Source: Corynebacterium pacaense (GTDB lineage: Bacteria; Actinomycetota; Actinomycetes; Mycobacteriales; Mycobacteriaceae). Taken from it: a stretch of DNA of 64,000 bases. Positions within the stretch are counted from its first letter, which is position 1; each line of letters begins with the position of its first letter. The DNA lies in NCBI RefSeq assembly GCF_900169525.1, contig NZ_LT821239.1:186001-250000 (forward strand). The letters run 5' to 3'. This document shows positions 61,570-64,000 of the stretch, piece by piece. Made by a program: the position numbers and the translations under genes. Under the pieces are notes generated by a model. The model worked only from the letters and a program-made list of their open reading frames with translations, did no database searches and was not told where the DNA came from.

Positions 61570-64000
61570 TTGAATCTCCGCACCAATGGCCTCCGACTGG
61601 CCATTGCCGCCACCACGGCGTGCGCAGTCACCACAGGGCATGCCGCTGTCGCCCGGGAGATCGATCTCTCCGCGCTCAATCAGGCCCCCGGCCAGGTGAC
61701 CACCCCGGCGCAGGGCACCGCCGTCCCGGACGGCCCCTCCGATCTCATCATCACGGAAATTCTCCCGGATAACACCGGCGACGATGAGTTCGAGTACTTC
61801 GAGGTCCACAACACCTCCACCCACCCGGTCACTCTGGGCACCGGCGCCTACACCTTCGCCTACTCCTATGATGATTCCGCCGACACCAGCCGCGACAAGC
61901 CCCTGCAGCTGGAGCGGGATACCGTTCTAGAGGCGGGGGAGACACTGGTCGTGTGGATGAACTACGCCACGGACAAATACGATACCTCCACCTGCACCGA
62001 GGAGGAGTTCCGTGCGGCGCATGCCATGAGCGGTGCCACCCGGATAGTGCGGGCCACCGGCCAGGCCGGACTGGCAAATGGCGGGGACCGTGGCATCAGG
62101 ATCATGGCCAACGATCAGGTCGCCTCATGGTCGCACTATCCCTCCGGCAGTGCCTCGGCGAACGCGGGCATCGAGTTCTCCATGCCCGCCGCAGGCAAGC
62201 GCAGCGCCACCGTGCTGCGGACCCTCGCCACCCCCACCCCGGGCGAGGTTTCCGAGGACCAGCTCATCGCACCAGCCCCGGAGCAGTCGGAGACTACGAT
62301 CTTCGACGGCCTCACCTCCCCGGACACGGCGGCACCGCTGATTCTCACCGAGCTGCTCGCCGACTCCGCCAATGTGGGCGGTTCCGACGCCTATGAATTC
62401 GTTGAGATCACCAACACCACACAGAAGACGATTGATTTCTCCGACTACACCCTCAACTACCTCTATCCCACCGACGAGAACACCAACTCCAACTCCGCTG
62501 TATGGGCTGCGAAACCGGGTGACGTCCGGATAGGGCCGGGGGCGTCTCTGGTCCTCTGGATCAAGAACGGGCCCAATGACCAGCTCACCGCCACGGACTT
62601 CAACTCGGCCTACGGAACCGATCTCGTCGCCGGTGAGAACCTGGTTGAGATCCACTCGGGCGGTTTCGCCAACGGCTCGGCACGCGGAATCCAGATCCAG
62701 ACCAACACCGGGCAGGTGATCAACCGTGGCTACTACAACATGGCGGGGGCCAGGGACGTCGAGGCGGACAAGGGCCTGAACTACATCGTCGACACCGCGG
62801 ACACCACCAAACAGATTCTGCGCGGCAGTGCGCAGCCGACCCCCGGTCGCACCCATCCGGTCCAGCTACCGGATCCGCTGCAGCAGGTCACCCCCGACCT
62901 CGTTCCCCCGGAGGTCACCGACGACACCGGGGAGCTGATAACCCCGGGTCAGCCCTTCGCCTTCTCCTTTACCGCAAGGGACAACGTGGGGGTGCGCACC
63001 GCCTCGCTCAGGGTTCGCTCGAACGTGGATGAGACAGCCACCGAGATCAATCTCAGTGCCACTGATTCCGACACCTACAGCTGGGTCCTCCCGGCCGCCG
63101 ATATCACGGGCAAGCAGTGGTTCGAGTACTCGCTCACCGTCTCCGACGGCACCTCCCGCACGACCACCGACACCAGAAGAATCCAGGTGGAGGGCGCCGA
63201 GACGCAACCGCTGCGTCTGAACCTCGCACAGGACCAGTGGGTCAACGGCACCACCGACGTCATCGGAGTCGCGGACTCCATGACAAATGTCTCGGTGCTT
63301 ATCGACGACCGGACCGTGGACACGCGACGCAGCCTGCCGGCCGCGCCGACCTTTGCCATGGAGGTCACACAGACCGACGTCTTCTTCCGCAACGGGATTC
63401 TCGCCGACGGCGAGGAACTGCTCATCTTCGATGAGGGCACCTACGAAAGAATAGAGACCGTATCCACCGCCGTTCCGCTGTACCGGATCAACGCCGACGG
63501 CACACTGACGGTCAGCGTCTACGCGGGAACCAAGGCCGCCCCGGCCATTGATCCCGATGAGAACAACGATGACTTCCAGATCCGCAACCTCCGCCTCATC
63601 CTTCCCGACGGCCGGACCCTCACCCCGGCGGGCGTGGGCAATCAGCAGGATTGGCTGAAGATGGGCGATAGCGCCGGCACCCTGGACTTCTTCGACGCGA
63701 CCTTCCAGCTCCCCGACGATGCATTCACCGGGGTGGCGCATGCCTGGGACACCACCGTTGCCGAGGATGGCAGGCACACCGTGACCGTTCGCAGGGAGAA
63801 TGGGCAAAGCATCAGCCGCAGCGTGCAGGTGGACAATACCGGACCGGAACTGACCATCACCGGGGTCGGGGAGGGCCAGGAGCTTCGGGGCACAGTGGAG
63901 ATCGACGCAACCGCCGACGACTCCGGATCCGGGTTGGACAGTGTGGAGGCCCTCCTCGACGGCGAACGTGTCGATTTCCCCCTCACCACCGGATCCCTCG
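61570..64000 (+). CDS. secreted protein with lamin-tail (LTD) domains, incomplete at right edge
   Basis: At least 810 residues are visible and the frame is open at the edge. TTG 61570 is chosen as start because AAAGGGA lies six bases upstream; ATG 61552 is in frame but has no ribosome site. A signal peptide (NLRTNGLRLAIAATTACAVTTGHAAVA) is followed by two LTD-like domains with the LIITEILPD...EYFEVHNT and LILTELLAD...YEFVEITNT openings (about residues 45-190 and 230-370), then Ig-like/Big repeats. Related corynebacterial proteins end in a calcineurin-like phosphoesterase domain; that part would lie beyond the window. Confidence 0.82.
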   Translation, partial: MNLRTNGLRLAIAATTACAVTTGHAAVAREIDLSALNQAPGQVTTPAQGTAVPDGPSDLIITEILPDNTGDDEFEYFEVHNTSTHPVTLGTGAYTFAYSYDDSADTSRDKPLQLERDTVLEAGETLVVWMNYATDKYDTSTCTEEEFRAAHAMSGATRIVRATGQAGLANGGDRGIRIMANDQVASWSHYPSGSASANAGIEFSMPAAGKRSATVLRTLATPTPGEVSEDQLIAPAPEQSETTIFDGLTSPDTAAPLILTELLADSANVGGSDAYEFVEITNTTQKTIDFSDYTLNYLYPTDENTNSNSAVWAAKPGDVRIGPGASLVLWIKNGPNDQLTATDFNSAYGTDLVAGENLVEIHSGGFANGSARGIQIQTNTGQVINRGYYNMAGARDVEADKGLNYIVDTADTTKQILRGSAQPTPGRTHPVQLPDPLQQVTPDLVPPEVTDDTGELITPGQPFAFSFTARDNVGVRTASLRVRSNVDETATEINLSATDSDTYSWVLPAADITGKQWFEYSLTVSDGTSRTTTDTRRIQVEGAETQPLRLNLAQDQWVNGTTDVIGVADSMTNVSVLIDDRTVDTRRSLPAAPTFAMEVTQTDVFFRNGILADGEELLIFDEGTYERIETVSTAVPLYRINADGTLTVSVYAGTKAAPAIDPDENNDDFQIRNLRLILPDGRTLTPAGVGNQQDWLKMGDSAGTLDFFDATFQLPDDAFTGVAHAWDTTVAEDGRHTVTVRRENGQSISRSVQVDNTGPELTITGVGEGQELRGTVEIDATADDSGSGLDSVEALLDGERVDFPLTTGSL

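Noticed and set aside
1..64000. tRNA, rRNA, insertion sequence or prophage genes
   Set aside because: Read for tRNA-like folds, transposase motifs and phage genes; none seen, though a dedicated search was not possible.

Overview
The window is a chromosomal segment of a high-GC Corynebacterium. The signs are the trpEGDCFBA operon with a Trp-Trp-Trp leader peptide, a corynebacterial ino1, DUF5318, an MhuD-type heme monooxygenase, a DtxR-like iron box, McbR-type sulfur operators (TAGAC-N6-GTCTA), many leaderless starts with TANNNT -10 boxes (often TACACT), and four perfect ParB sites (TGTTTCACGTGAAACA). A ParB-site cluster that begins inside trpCF places the segment close to the replication origin. 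From memory of C. glutamicum, the gene order resembles its origin-proximal arm. No rRNA, tRNA, phage, insertion sequence or CRISPR array was seen.

Layout. 1-7.8 kb: envelope and stress genes (GT87-like glycosyltransferase, class A penicillin-binding protein, DUF5318, MarR regulator, universal stress protein, MhuD, TrhO). 8-11.6 kb: ino1, a DUF1846 protein and a Nei glycosylase. 11.7-14.4 kb: a metal (probably Mn) ABC importer behind a double palindromic operator. 14.4-18 kb: the efeUOB iron importer behind a DtxR-like box. 18.2-32.7 kb: mostly single housekeeping or accessory genes (oxidoreductase, MFS transporter, FGGY kinase, VanZ, SulP, DUF4177, ene-reductase, leuS, orphan higA, FAH hydrolase, dicarboxylate symporter). 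32.8-39.9 kb: trp attenuator and operon. 39.9-44.2 kb: an ABC exporter whose permease is frameshifted, a Rieske lipoprotein and an SBF-like transporter.

44.8-61.3 kb is a sulfur-acquisition island. It starts with a sulfate ABC transporter (SBP-cysT-cysW-cysA) behind one McbR-like operator. A nine-gene minus-strand unit (60.16 to 49.47 kb) follows, in which nearly every gene overlaps the next. It encodes three luciferase-like flavin monooxygenases, a complete Opp/Dpp-type importer, a large FAD/NAD(P)-binding protein and a previously uncounted 39-residue protein. Its promoter carries a perfect McbR-type palindrome, and a divergent DUF1684 gene carries a third copy. The likely job is to import and desulfurise organosulfur compounds when sulfur is limiting. 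The window ends inside a large secreted lamin-tail-domain protein.

The least explained signal is a 12-base word, GCTTGTCGACGC, present as eight exact copies (plus at least five one-mismatch copies) scattered over both strands, in genes and between genes.
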